From the NCBI RefSeq assembly GCF_009754945.1, contig NZ_WPIN01000019.1:1-64000 (forward strand): 64,000 nucleotides of DNA, read 5' to 3'. Below, one piece after another: positions 8,450 to 15,974 of this stretch (within the stretch, counting starts at the first letter, position 1; every line of letters starts with the position of its first letter). The position numbers and the translations under genes were made by a program. This DNA comes from Spirosoma arboris (GTDB lineage Bacteria > Bacteroidota > Bacteroidia > Cytophagales > Spirosomataceae). The notes under the pieces were generated by a model. The model made no database searches, had not been told where the DNA came from, and worked only from the letters and a program-made list of their open reading frames with translations.

Positions 8450-8986
8450 ATGGCAATTACACAAATTGGCTACGCTGGCAATATTGGACCAGTGTTCCGT
8501 GATGACTCTCCGGGTGGTGGTATGTACATCATATTGCAAGGTCAGACGTGGTCTAATGGTGTTTCGGGCTTATATGCAAAGCAACCCGGTTACGCTACAA
8601 ACTTGGGTCTTAGCGCATCCATCTACACACTTGGATCATATGCTGATAACCAGCGTGTAAGTGATATTCCAGCCTTTAAACAGCCTGTCTCAGGGCCAAG
8701 TTTCTCCGGCTATGATTCCAATGTTGCCGCAATGGTAACGGCTACAACTATTCCCGGTTCAGCCACTATTACAAGCACGACAACCAGTACAGGCACGACT
8801 ACAACCAGCACAGGTACAACCAGTGCAGGCACCACAGACACAACGTTTTCAGCGCCTACCCTCATGGAGCAGGTAACAACATTCCTGACTAACTATTGGT
8901 GGTTGGTTGCCCTGATTTTGCTTGCTCTTCTCTGGAAACCCTTTATAGCTCCATTCTTAGGAATGGGCAAGAAGCGCCGACGATAA
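8450..8986 (+). CDS. Late operon anchored protein with Thr/Ser/Gly stalk
   Basis: This 178-residue protein has a glycine- and tyrosine-rich N-terminal domain (about 1-100), a low-complexity Thr/Ser/Gly stalk (about 104-130) encoded by degenerate tandem repeats at 8771-8840, and a C-terminal membrane helix (about 145-168) with a basic end (GKKRRR). The design is head, stalk and anchor, as expected for a surface or virion spike. No homologue is recognised. It is preceded by its own leader with a TTAACCCTT word and A-rich sequence before the ATG. Confidence 0.65.
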   Translation: MAITQIGYAGNIGPVFRDDSPGGGMYIILQGQTWSNGVSGLYAKQPGYATNLGLSASIYTLGSYADNQRVSDIPAFKQPVSGPSFSGYDSNVAAMVTATTIPGSATITSTTTSTGTTTTSTGTTSAGTTDTTFSAPTLMEQVTTFLTNYWWLVALILLALLWKPFIAPFLGMGKKRRR

Positions 8987-9075
8987 CAACCCCCGACCCG
9001 ATAAGCCTGGCAGGTAATTGACGACCGTAAGACCGGGCTTTAGTTCTCAAAACCTTAAATATCTCACTCACCAAA

Positions 9076-9246
9076 ATGGCAAAATTGCAGAAATACCCAA
9101 AGGCTTTAAAGGCCGGGGCTTCGCTCAAATCCTTGCAGAACTGGGAAGCCCGCAACAAGAAAGTAAAGGCTAAAAATGACGCGATTATGAAAGATCGTAA
9201 CGCAAAAAAAGCCGTTCGAGACCGTGTTGCTAAAATGAAGAAATAA
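9076..9246 (+). CDS. Small highly basic protein, 56 aa
   Basis: The frame runs from ATG 9076 to TAA 9244-9246. About a third of the residues are Lys or Arg, spread along a helical pattern (MAKLQKYPKALKAGASLKSL at the start, KMKK at the end), with no cysteine or membrane segment. It sits between membrane-protein genes of the late operon. Such a peptide could bind DNA or RNA, for example as an internal virion protein, or could be a ribosomal-like artefact. Its consistent codon pattern and operon position support it. Confidence 0.6.
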   Translation: MAKLQKYPKALKAGASLKSLQNWEARNKKVKAKNDAIMKDRNAKKAVRDRVAKMKK

Positions 9247-9323
9247 ACAGTTTCCCGGCTCTGTAATCCCTGACTAATGAAATAAGAGCGGGTTAGGGCC
9301 GGGCTGTTTTAACCCTCGTATAT

Positions 9324-9848
9324 ATGGACACGTTAGAGAACGCCATAGCCTTTTTACGTCACAACGATACGCCTTTCTGGTGGTTGTTTTCGGGGAATTC
9401 CAAAGTAGGAATGAACGTGAAGGAGGAAGATATAAACGCAAGTATTGACCTCCTTAGAAAGTCGGTCGAGTTCCTACCAAATGGTTCCTATAAACTCGAA
9501 TGTTCTGCTAACAAGAACGACCGTTCCGGTTCCTTCAAATTCCCATTCACGAAAGGACAAATTAGTACTACTAGAGCAGCGACAATGTCAACTAATTCCA
9601 TGAATCCGGGCGGTCTCTCTGACGAACATCTCCGACGCATTCGAGATGAAGAACGATTCAAATTGAAGGTCGAAAATTTGGTCGATAAGATGGAACGGTT
9701 CTTTGAAGAATGGCCGGATTACAAAAAGAAGATCGACCGACTTCTGACTGATGATGACGACGACGGAATACCTGATATTCTGGAAATGACTAGAAAAGTC
9801 ACAGATGTAGCCAAAGCAGGAAAGGAAATGAAAGGGCTATTTAGCTAG
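9324..9848 (+). CDS. Late operon hypothetical soluble protein
   Basis: This 174-residue protein begins with a mixed alpha/beta domain (about 1-80), has a flexible centre (about 85-105), and continues with long charged helices (about 110-150). Near the end is an acidic stretch (TDDDDDGIPDILEM) resembling calcium-binding thrombospondin type 3-like repeats. It has no membrane segment. The function is unknown; it might be a scaffold or assembly factor given its helical, charged C-terminus. It is separated from its neighbours by short leaders rather than overlaps. Confidence 0.55.
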   Translation: MDTLENAIAFLRHNDTPFWWLFSGNSKVGMNVKEEDINASIDLLRKSVEFLPNGSYKLECSANKNDRSGSFKFPFTKGQISTTRAATMSTNSMNPGGLSDEHLRRIRDEERFKLKVENLVDKMERFFEEWPDYKKKIDRLLTDDDDDGIPDILEMTRKVTDVAKAGKEMKGLFS

Positions 9849-9892
9849 TCTTTCCCTTCCCCTTACAACCCCAACCCCCAACCAAAACGACC

Positions 9893-10222
9893 ATGAAAAC
9901 CAACCAAGAAACTACAGAAATTCAAGCAGTTGAGATTACCAAAGAATATGCAATGGAACAGTTAATCAGACTGTTTAAAGCGCTCGAAAATGCTACCGAG
10001 GATACTGCTACAGCCGTTGCAATTATCGAACGAATTTCAGAAGGTATTGAAGCCGATCCCGAATCTGCCAAGAAAATGTTTACCCCTGAAAACGTTGCAA
10101 ACGTCATGCTACTAAAACGCAAAATGGACGCTGGTACATTTAAGCCAAGCGATTTAGAAGCCGCTTTTCCTGCCATTGCAAACTTCCCGCTTTGGCCGCT
10201 TGTCAAGCAATTTATTAAGTAA
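9893..10222 (+). CDS. Late operon hypothetical helical protein
   Basis: This 109-residue acidic, almost entirely helical protein has regularly spaced hydrophobic residues. It carries no membrane segment, catalytic motif or recognised domain. Together with the preceding gene it forms a soluble pair in an operon otherwise dominated by membrane proteins. The TAA is followed at once by a TAACCCTT word. Confidence 0.55.
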   Translation: MKTNQETTEIQAVEITKEYAMEQLIRLFKALENATEDTATAVAIIERISEGIEADPESAKKMFTPENVANVMLLKRKMDAGTFKPSDLEAAFPAIANFPLWPLVKQFIK

Positions 10223-10261
10223 CCCTTATAGGCTATTTCTAGCCCCTTAACCCTTACAAAA

Positions 10262-10948
10262 ATGAATGATCGACTAGGCCGATTAAACGACGGTGGTTAT
10301 AACAACCTGTTAGCCGTTGCCCTTGTAGTCCTTGTTATTTACCTGTTTATCAGTGGCTTTAACAAGTCAAAACAACAAGCCTATCTCGATAACGCTGGAC
10401 TCGACAAAACAACACAGATGGCTCAAGCCCTACGCGATGCGATGAACCGTTCTGGTATCAAACTCATGATGTCGGTCGATGGGACTGACCTTGATTTAGT
10501 GATGAGTACAGCCGCTTTAATTACCGATTATAAGGCCGTTTCCGATGCCTATCGGGTGCTTTACGGTAGTGAGTTAACCACTGATTTGCAGGAAGAACTT
10601 ACCCGAGATCAACTGCAACAGTTCTGGAATGTGGTCTACAAAACCAATGCGACTACTACCCCCACAACCACCAATCCAACTAGCAACGTAGGCAAAACGG
10701 TAACCGCTATTCAGACCTCAAACATTCGGGCCGATGTCTCTCCCTACGAGGTGGTCGTCAACATTCTAGGCCAACGCCGACAAGCAAGCGCCGGGCAAGT
10801 TTTAGGCAAATACGTATCTGAACGGCTACTGCCTGACCTACCCAACAAAGGGGATAAGCTCACCTTTGTCAAGTACGAAGAATCGGCCTTCTTTGGCACG
10901 TACACTGTTCCTTATTGGGTGCTGAAAAGTGCCGTTAAAATCGCTTAG
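10262..10948 (+). CDS. N-anchored late protein with SH3-like C-terminus
   Basis: This 228-residue protein has an N-terminal membrane helix at about residues 16-32 and then a helical domain (about 40-125). A Thr/Pro/Asn-rich linker (about 128-145) leads to a beta-rich C-terminal domain (about 150-228) with the spacing of a small SH3-like fold, ending TVPYWVLKSAVKIA. SH3-type domains on cell-wall hydrolase systems often bind peptidoglycan. The next gene, 2 nt downstream, is a transglycosylase, so a role in wall docking is plausible but inferred. Confidence 0.55.
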   Translation: MNDRLGRLNDGGYNNLLAVALVVLVIYLFISGFNKSKQQAYLDNAGLDKTTQMAQALRDAMNRSGIKLMMSVDGTDLDLVMSTAALITDYKAVSDAYRVLYGSELTTDLQEELTRDQLQQFWNVVYKTNATTTPTTTNPTSNVGKTVTAIQTSNIRADVSPYEVVVNILGQRRQASAGQVLGKYVSERLLPDLPNKGDKLTFVKYEESAFFGTYTVPYWVLKSAVKIA

Positions 10949-10950
10949 TT

Positions 10951-11547
10951 ATGGCACTCGCTTACGAAAGTTTAGTCCCGTCGGCCTACCGTTCGGAGTT
11001 TATCGCAAAGGTCGTTGCTATCTCCAACCGACTCGGAATAAACCCCAATTGGTTGATGATCGTCATCAAGTTTGAGAGTGCGGGGACATTTTCCCCCTCG
11101 GTCAAAAATCCCGGCTCCGAAGCCTACGGGTTAATCCAGTTTACCAACGCGGGTATCTCTGGGTTGGGTGGGGTAACGCTGGCGCAACTCAAAGCGATGG
11201 ACGCCGTTACCCAACTGGATTGGGTTGAAAAATACCTGACTCCCTACAAGGGCAAAATGACCGATTTGTACAACCTGTATTTGGCCGTTTTTGCCCCTGC
11301 TTACATCGGTCGTCCTGATGCTCAGAAAGTGTACGCCAGTCCGTCAGCGGCTTACTCGGCAAACGCAGCACTCGACACCAATAAGGACGGGGTGATCACG
11401 GTAGGCGAAATCAAACAGGTTATAACACGCTACATTCCAGCCGGGTATGATGCCGGTACGCTTTTACCCCCTACCAGTACAATCGTTCCTATTGCGGCTG
11501 TTATCGCCGTTCTTCTCTTTCTCTTTTTTATCCTTAAACGCCCTTAA
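10951..11547 (+). CDS. Lytic transglycosylase with C-terminal membrane anchor
   Basis: The SLT-type fold is recognisable: the catalytic glutamate lies in IKFESAGTF (Glu42), followed by the GLIQF motif (60-64). An EF-hand-like loop (DTNKDGVITVGE, 142-153) follows and one C-terminal membrane helix (about 177-195) ends the 198-residue protein. It should cleave peptidoglycan glycan strands from a membrane-tethered position. Virion-associated transglycosylases with a membrane helix are known from membrane-containing phages such as PRD1 (P7). A related, secreted copy lies at 12424-13002. Confidence 0.8.
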   Translation: MALAYESLVPSAYRSEFIAKVVAISNRLGINPNWLMIVIKFESAGTFSPSVKNPGSEAYGLIQFTNAGISGLGGVTLAQLKAMDAVTQLDWVEKYLTPYKGKMTDLYNLYLAVFAPAYIGRPDAQKVYASPSAAYSANAALDTNKDGVITVGEIKQVITRYIPAGYDAGTLLPPTSTIVPIAAVIAVLLFLFFILKRP

Positions 11548-11552
11548 ACAAA

Positions 11553-11858
11553 ATGGCTAAAGTGTTCACTGTAATTTCCGAAAGTCAAGTCATCACGGCA
11601 AAGGTTGGCGATAAAACCACGCTCGTCAATGCATCAACAGGAAACATTTTCCTAACCGATGATGCCACCAATACGGCATTAAATCCGACAAATCCCGAAC
11701 TACAACCAATACCCTAAGAAGCTAAACAAGCGGTGTTAAATGCACTCTACAGCATTGCACCGGGGGCTAGTAAAGCGTTAGCGGCTGGCACCTATAACCT
11801 GTCTTTTGCCTTCAGTTTTGGTTCTTCTGCCGTGTTGGTGGTTGAAAATAACGACTAG
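11553..11858 (+). pseudogene. Late structural-type gene broken by an in-frame TAA
   Basis: An ATG at 11553 opens a frame that stops at TAA 11715-11717 after 54 codons, but the same frame continues without a further stop to TAG 11856-11858. The downstream part reads like the rest of the same protein (QAVLNALYSI, then LSFAFSFGSS). A single C to T change in CAA would explain the stop and restore a beta-rich protein of 100 residues. It may be a real nonsense mutation, a readthrough signal, or a sequencing error. Both gene ends have normal leaders, so it sits in the operon like its neighbours. Confidence 0.6.
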
Positions 11859-11886
11859 TTTAACCCCTTAAATTTCTCCTACCACT

Positions 11887-12342
11887 ATGAAAAAAGGATC
11901 TGTAAAACGTTCTCAGTTTCAATTTTTCTCGATCACAGATGCAACAACTAAAACTGCATTAGTTGAAGGCGATGAAGCCTACATCACTGTAATGACGAGT
12001 TCGAACCCAGCATCTATTCGTAGACAAATTGGCCGTGATACTGCCAAAGCAATTGCGGCAAATGGCGGTTTAGCTTCAGTTACTTCGTACTTGCCAGAAT
12101 GGGAAATTGTAGATTTTAGTTTTGGTAAAGTTCCGTTAGATGTGCCTGTAGCATCAGGTAGTTATCTGTCAAACATCGCCCCTACTAGTACAGTTGGTAA
12201 CGTGGGCTATGTTGAGCGTATTCGAAATGCTGATGTAGGATTTAAAGAGTACGTAGACATCAAAGCATCAAATACGACATACCCCCTTAATGTCTGTATT
12301 GAAACCGTACACTACGTACCTGCTGATACAATTTCGGCCTAA
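11887..12342 (+). CDS. Late operon soluble protein, structural candidate
   Basis: This 151-residue protein lacks any membrane segment. It is rich in predicted strands (QFQFFSITDATTK, then YITVMTS) with a short helical region near 55-70. It has its own leader upstream and ends at the strongest terminator of the late region (12365-12404), an arrangement often seen for abundantly expressed structural proteins. It is therefore one of the candidates for a major capsid or coat subunit, but I recognise no capsid signature. Fold prediction would be needed to tell. Confidence 0.6.
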   Translation: MKKGSVKRSQFQFFSITDATTKTALVEGDEAYITVMTSSNPASIRRQIGRDTAKAIAANGGLASVTSYLPEWEIVDFSFGKVPLDVPVASGSYLSNIAPTSTVGNVGYVERIRNADVGFKEYVDIKASNTTYPLNVCIETVHYVPADTISA

Positions 12343-12364
12343 TTGCCCTCTTATTCTACGCCTT

Positions 12365-12404
12365 AAAAATGAGGTCGGGCGCAATCGTTCGACCTCATTT
12401 TTTT
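12365..12404 (+). terminator. Terminator inside the late operon
   Basis: Perfect 13-nt arms (12365-12377 and 12390-12402) enclose a 12-nt loop and are followed by a T run. It splits the late region in two and probably lowers expression of the second transglycosylase and the genes beyond it, or ends a strong upstream transcript. Confidence 0.8.
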
Positions 12405-12423
12405 AACCTTCTTCCCTCTTTTC

Positions 12424-13002
12424 ATGAAGTCTTTTTTAGTACTGCTATTCGCAGTATTCAGCCTGAATATTGCTTACACTAAGCCAGTTAAGCCCAAAAC
12501 CTTACTGTATTCCGAGCTAGTCCCAGCCGATCAACGGGCCGCGTTTGTCGAAGCCGTTGTCCTCTCCGCCGAACGCTTGCACGTGCATCCCGATTGGTTA
12601 ATGGTGGTGATGCGCTTTGAAACAGCCGGAACCTTTCGGGCCAACATTAGGAACCGCTATAGTGGAGCCGTTGGCCTTATTCAATTCATTCCCAACACGG
12701 CCAAACAGTTAGGGACAAGCCCTACCAAATTGGCCGCAATGACGCTGGTGGAGCAAGTAGCCTACGTCGAAAAATACTTCACGCCCTACGCGGGTCGAAT
12801 GACTGATGTGTACGACGTGTATATCGTGGTGTTCGCGCCTGCATTCTTAGGGCGCTCTAACAGTACCATTCTCTACAGCGCCAACAGCCCTACCCTCTTA
12901 GGCAGGCAGCGTTACAACTGGAATAAAGTTTTAGACGATAACCGGGACGGCGTAATCACGATGCGCGATGTAAAACGGCAAATCAAACGGTTCGTTCCTT
13001 AA
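12424..13002 (+). CDS. Secreted lytic transglycosylase, second copy
   Basis: A signal peptide (about residues 1-18) precedes the same SLT-like domain as in the 10951 gene: the glutamate lies in MRFETAGTF (Glu66), with GAVGLIQF and a following FIPNTAKQLG. An EF-hand-like DDNRDGVIT loop occurs near the end. It lacks the C-terminal membrane helix of its relative. The pair suggests a duplication and split of roles, for example wall opening at entry against release at lysis. It is 192 residues long and starts 20 nt after a TAACCTT leader. Confidence 0.8.
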   Translation: MKSFLVLLFAVFSLNIAYTKPVKPKTLLYSELVPADQRAAFVEAVVLSAERLHVHPDWLMVVMRFETAGTFRANIRNRYSGAVGLIQFIPNTAKQLGTSPTKLAAMTLVEQVAYVEKYFTPYAGRMTDVYDVYIVVFAPAFLGRSNSTILYSANSPTLLGRQRYNWNKVLDDNRDGVITMRDVKRQIKRFVP

Positions 13003-13020
13003 CCCTTTTCCTCTTTCAAC

Positions 13021-13656
13021 ATGGCAACTCTACAAGACCTTACTAATCAGGAAACCCAGTTAAAGGCGCAATTAGCGCAGCTTGAAACTGATAAGATCCA
13101 AGCCGCTGAACAGGCCAAACAGCAGAAATTAGGCCTCATTACGACCTACGAAAACGAAGCGGCTGGCTATCGAAACCAAGCGGCCAAAGCTAACAGCGAC
13201 GACGATAAACGCAAGCTCTACGGCTTCGCGGATCATGCCGACGAGTTAGCCAATGAACTACGCGCCGAACTGGGTTTAGTCCCGTTGGCGGGTGAAGAAA
13301 ACAACGAGCAATTCACTAAAAACGAGACGCTTAGAAAAGTAAACAGCTTGCTTATAAAAGCCGCGTTTGCGCTGGTTGCCTTCTTCGTTGCTGACTTCAC
13401 ATCGGCCCGGCTGGAAATGGGGTTTACTTCCTTCGCGCTCAAATCCGTAGCGCAAATCGCTTACTCGCTCAGTGCCGTTTTTGGAGGGTGTTGGGTAGCC
13501 TGTTTACTGCTTTTCGGCTTCGTCGGTAGCTATGGTTATACGGACTTAAAGCACGATTTCAGAGATACTAACCCAGCCGTACGACTCGGTGTACTAGCTT
13601 TTTTACTGGCTTCCGTTCTGTATTTCTTCGCCAACGCCTTTACCAATGTCAACTAA
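13021..13656 (+). CDS. Coiled-coil plus multi-span membrane protein
   Basis: In this 211-residue protein an N-terminal coiled coil (about residues 3-50, rich in Gln, Glu, Lys and Ala) precedes a linker and about three membrane helices (approximately 112-128, 143-170 and 188-206). No family is recognised. A cytoplasmic or lumenal coiled coil attached to a membrane domain could serve as a lysis protein, a scaffold, or a membrane-shaping protein. It overlaps the start of the next gene by 11 nt. Confidence 0.6.
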   Translation: MATLQDLTNQETQLKAQLAQLETDKIQAAEQAKQQKLGLITTYENEAAGYRNQAAKANSDDDKRKLYGFADHADELANELRAELGLVPLAGEENNEQFTKNETLRKVNSLLIKAAFALVAFFVADFTSARLEMGFTSFALKSVAQIAYSLSAVFGGCWVACLLLFGFVGSYGYTDLKHDFRDTNPAVRLGVLAFLLASVLYFFANAFTNVN

Positions 13657-14914
13657 CCTAACCCTTAATCAGCCTTATTCAAGTTGCGTCTACCAGCGCA
13701 ATTCGGATGGTTACGCAACCATTCCGGTAGCCGGAACCGTTGCACCGGGCATCGAAAACGTATTGGCTACTTTCACTCGTTTGCAAGTGGGTGCCGTTCA
13801 GAATTTGGCTTACGCGGTGCCCATCGTTCAGACCTTGCCGGTCGATGTGAATGGGAACTTTGGCGGTGGTTGTGTAGTGCCGGGTGGCTGGTATTCGCTG
13901 AGCGTTTCGGCGGGTGATACCACCGTATCCATGAGCAAAGTTGGAGCGGGTGAAGTGTTCGTTTTATTCGGTCATAGCTTCATCCAAGGCGGTCACGATA
14001 AGAGTCATCAGCTACCCGCTACCGACGAGCGGGTAATTACCCTCCTTGATTCGCTCGACCAACGTAACTACCAGTTTGGGCCATTAGTGAGCAAAGTCGG
14101 GCCATTTCACGGCGATCCTGATAGTTGGGGACAACTCGGCGATTTGCTGGTTAAGCGGTTAGGCGTTCCGGTTCTGTTCTACGGGTGTGGCTATGGCGGC
14201 TCTAATCTGCAAATGAATCTGGATGTGATAAACGGGGTAACAAACCGGACCAAGCTACCACCGGGAACGACCGACCCAAGCAGCCGCCAACCGTTTGCCC
14301 CGCTCGAAGACGTACTGACTAATTACGTACCCAAAACAGGTGTTCGGGCTATTCTAGTCGAGCATGGCTACAACGACCGAGGAACCGACCGGGCAACCTA
14401 TACCGACATGCTGAAACGGTTTTTCGATTACGTTCGCTCCCATTGGCAAAAACCGGATTTGTCGGTCATACTGGTTCAGGAACAACTTACCCCCGTGCAA
14501 GGGAGCTTGTACGATATTCCAACCGCGCAGGGCATTGCAGACTTTATCAATACCTATCCGAATGCCTACAAAGGGCCGGATATGAATACGCCCGAATGGT
14601 TTGGTATTTTCGCCCAACACGATCATTTGTTTGGCCCGGCATTAGACCTGTTTGCGACTCAATGGGCCGACAGCATAACGGCAGGTTCGTTTCTGACCAA
14701 GAGCTATCCATATGGGCCAACTCAATTGCCCGATGTGTTCCCGGCAGTGCTGTACAAGGCTCCAGCTACCGACATAAAGCCGGTTGATTGGGTAATCCTA
14801 GCTTTGGCCGGATTGTGTCTTGTCGGGCTATTCATTTACAAGTCCAAAAAACTGATGTGGGGTTTTCTGCTGCTTGGATTATTGGCAGTAGGCCGCTTAA
14901 CGGGTAAGGTATAA
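13646..14914 (+). CDS. Membrane-anchored SGNH/GDSL-type esterase
   Basis: This 422-residue protein starts with a beta-rich domain of about 100 residues. It is followed by an SGNH hydrolase core: the serine lies in VLFGHSFIQGG (Ser111), a glycine block in GYGGSN, the asparagine in EHGYND and a candidate histidine in QHDHLF. Two membrane helices close the protein (about 378-395 and 402-418). It resembles carbohydrate esterases that remove acetyl groups from polysaccharides. In this operon it may modify the host's surface glycans during attachment. The front domain could be the binding part. Confidence 0.7.
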   Translation: MSTNLTLNQPYSSCVYQRNSDGYATIPVAGTVAPGIENVLATFTRLQVGAVQNLAYAVPIVQTLPVDVNGNFGGGCVVPGGWYSLSVSAGDTTVSMSKVGAGEVFVLFGHSFIQGGHDKSHQLPATDERVITLLDSLDQRNYQFGPLVSKVGPFHGDPDSWGQLGDLLVKRLGVPVLFYGCGYGGSNLQMNLDVINGVTNRTKLPPGTTDPSSRQPFAPLEDVLTNYVPKTGVRAILVEHGYNDRGTDRATYTDMLKRFFDYVRSHWQKPDLSVILVQEQLTPVQGSLYDIPTAQGIADFINTYPNAYKGPDMNTPEWFGIFAQHDHLFGPALDLFATQWADSITAGSFLTKSYPYGPTQLPDVFPAVLYKAPATDIKPVDWVILALAGLCLVGLFIYKSKKLMWGFLLLGLLAVGRLTGKV

Positions 14915-14915
14915 T

Positions 14916-15653
14916 ATGATAGCGGAACTGATTAAAGCCGGGTATTTCAGAGAGGTAACGACCGAAGGCCGCAACGAGTGGATTCTAAAAAGCCCGGTCA
15001 ACGTCGTGATTAAAGCGGCTGTACTGGCCGACCTGAAAAAAGCTTACCCCTTACATGAGGAAACGGGCGGTATTCTATATGCCTTCCCGGTGAACGGTTC
15101 TTTAGTGGTCACCCACTTTACGGTGCTGCCTAATCAATTGGGTAGTCCAGAACGTAAAACGGCGTACAAGCCCTTAAATAGTGCGTTAGAAAGTAGCTAT
15201 GCTGTAGCCCAGGGAGCCTTACCCATTCGGTTCCATTCGCACCCGGTAGAAATCTACGAAAACCCCTATGATCAACAGCCGCTTACGTTCTTTCAGAAAA
15301 CCAGCTCCGCCGACCGTCACAACGCCTATATACCCCTAACCATTGACGGATACACGATTGTATTGCCCGATGGCCTGTTGTCTGCCAATGACCGTTCGGG
15401 TACGGATATACGCTTCTATTTGTACGGTGGATTAGTGGCACCCGACAGTCTTAAAGCTTTACTAACATCGGAAAAAGTGTACGTCTATTTTGCGCTGGCG
15501 GCTGTATTCTTCGCCTTTGTATTCGGTACCAAAAAGAGTGCGCTTAAAATTTTTGTAGTGTCAGCCGTTGCTAGCATCGCCGTATTCCTGATTGAAAAGC
15601 GGCCAACCACCGTCAAGAATGGTGACGGTGATTTAGTCATTGCAATCTCTTAA
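14916..15653 (+). CDS. JAB/MPN metalloprotease-like protein with membrane anchor
   Basis: In this 245-residue protein the JAMM signature is complete: a glutamate in HEETGGIL (about 48-49), HSHP (His107 and His109) and SSAD (Ser130 to Asp133). These bind zinc in JAB-type isopeptidases. The final third has two membrane helices (about 190-205 and 210-226). JAB domains occur in phage tail-tip proteins, often paired with wall hydrolases, and in ubiquitin-like systems, but here no tail or ubiquitin-like gene is present. It could mature a virion protein or act on cell-wall peptides; the substrate is unknown. Confidence 0.75.
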   Translation: MIAELIKAGYFREVTTEGRNEWILKSPVNVVIKAAVLADLKKAYPLHEETGGILYAFPVNGSLVVTHFTVLPNQLGSPERKTAYKPLNSALESSYAVAQGALPIRFHSHPVEIYENPYDQQPLTFFQKTSSADRHNAYIPLTIDGYTIVLPDGLLSANDRSGTDIRFYLYGGLVAPDSLKALLTSEKVYVYFALAAVFFAFVFGTKKSALKIFVVSAVASIAVFLIEKRPTTVKNGDGDLVIAIS

Positions 15654-15665
15654 ATCCTTATAGTT

Positions 15666-15911
15666 ATGGTCACTCAGAATAGTATCACGCTGGGAGAACG
15701 TTTAACGGCTCCTACGCCCAAATTCTTTAAAACCCTTAGAACGGTGGTTCTTTCACTGGCTGGCGTAGCTACAGCGATTGTAACCGCGCCGGTTGCCTTA
15801 CCTGCCATTATTACCACTGTAGCCGGGTATGTCATCGCAGCCGGAACGGTAGCCGGGGCCGTATCCTCTTTACCTGTTGACTTTGATAAGTTGGCAAAAC
15901 AAAAGCAATAG
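15666..15911 (+). CDS. Small hydrophobic protein, holin-like
   Basis: This 81-residue protein has two adjacent hydrophobic segments (about 28-48 and 50-68) separated by a short turn, with a basic, polar C-terminus. It is the last gene of the late operon and follows wall hydrolases and anchored enzymes, which is where a holin would be expected. The assignment rests only on size, topology and position. A terminator follows 31 nt downstream. Confidence 0.45.
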   Translation: MVTQNSITLGERLTAPTPKFFKTLRTVVLSLAGVATAIVTAPVALPAIITTVAGYVIAAGTVAGAVSSLPVDFDKLAKQKQ

Positions 15912-15941
15912 TTGGTTAATTAGTTATTGGTTGTAACAAGC

Positions 15942-15970
15942 AAAACGCCCGACCATTGGCCGGGCGTTTT
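15942..15970. terminator. Bidirectional terminator, repeated family copy 1
   Basis: Arms AAAACGCCCG and CGGGCGTTTT flank a 9-nt loop, with A and T runs on both sides. It separates the late operon from the first DUF4062 gene, whose stop codon is 5 nt away. A near copy lies at 17065-17093 and a relative at 18244-18271. Confidence 0.85.
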
Positions 15971-15974
15971 CTAT

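Noticed and set aside
8771..8840. Threonine-codon tandem repeats as a phase-variation tract
   Set aside because: The repeats are degenerate and keep the frame, so they encode a stalk rather than a slippage switch.
11715..11717. TAA reassigned to an amino acid in the element
   Set aside because: Other late genes end properly with TAA, so a global code change is not supported.
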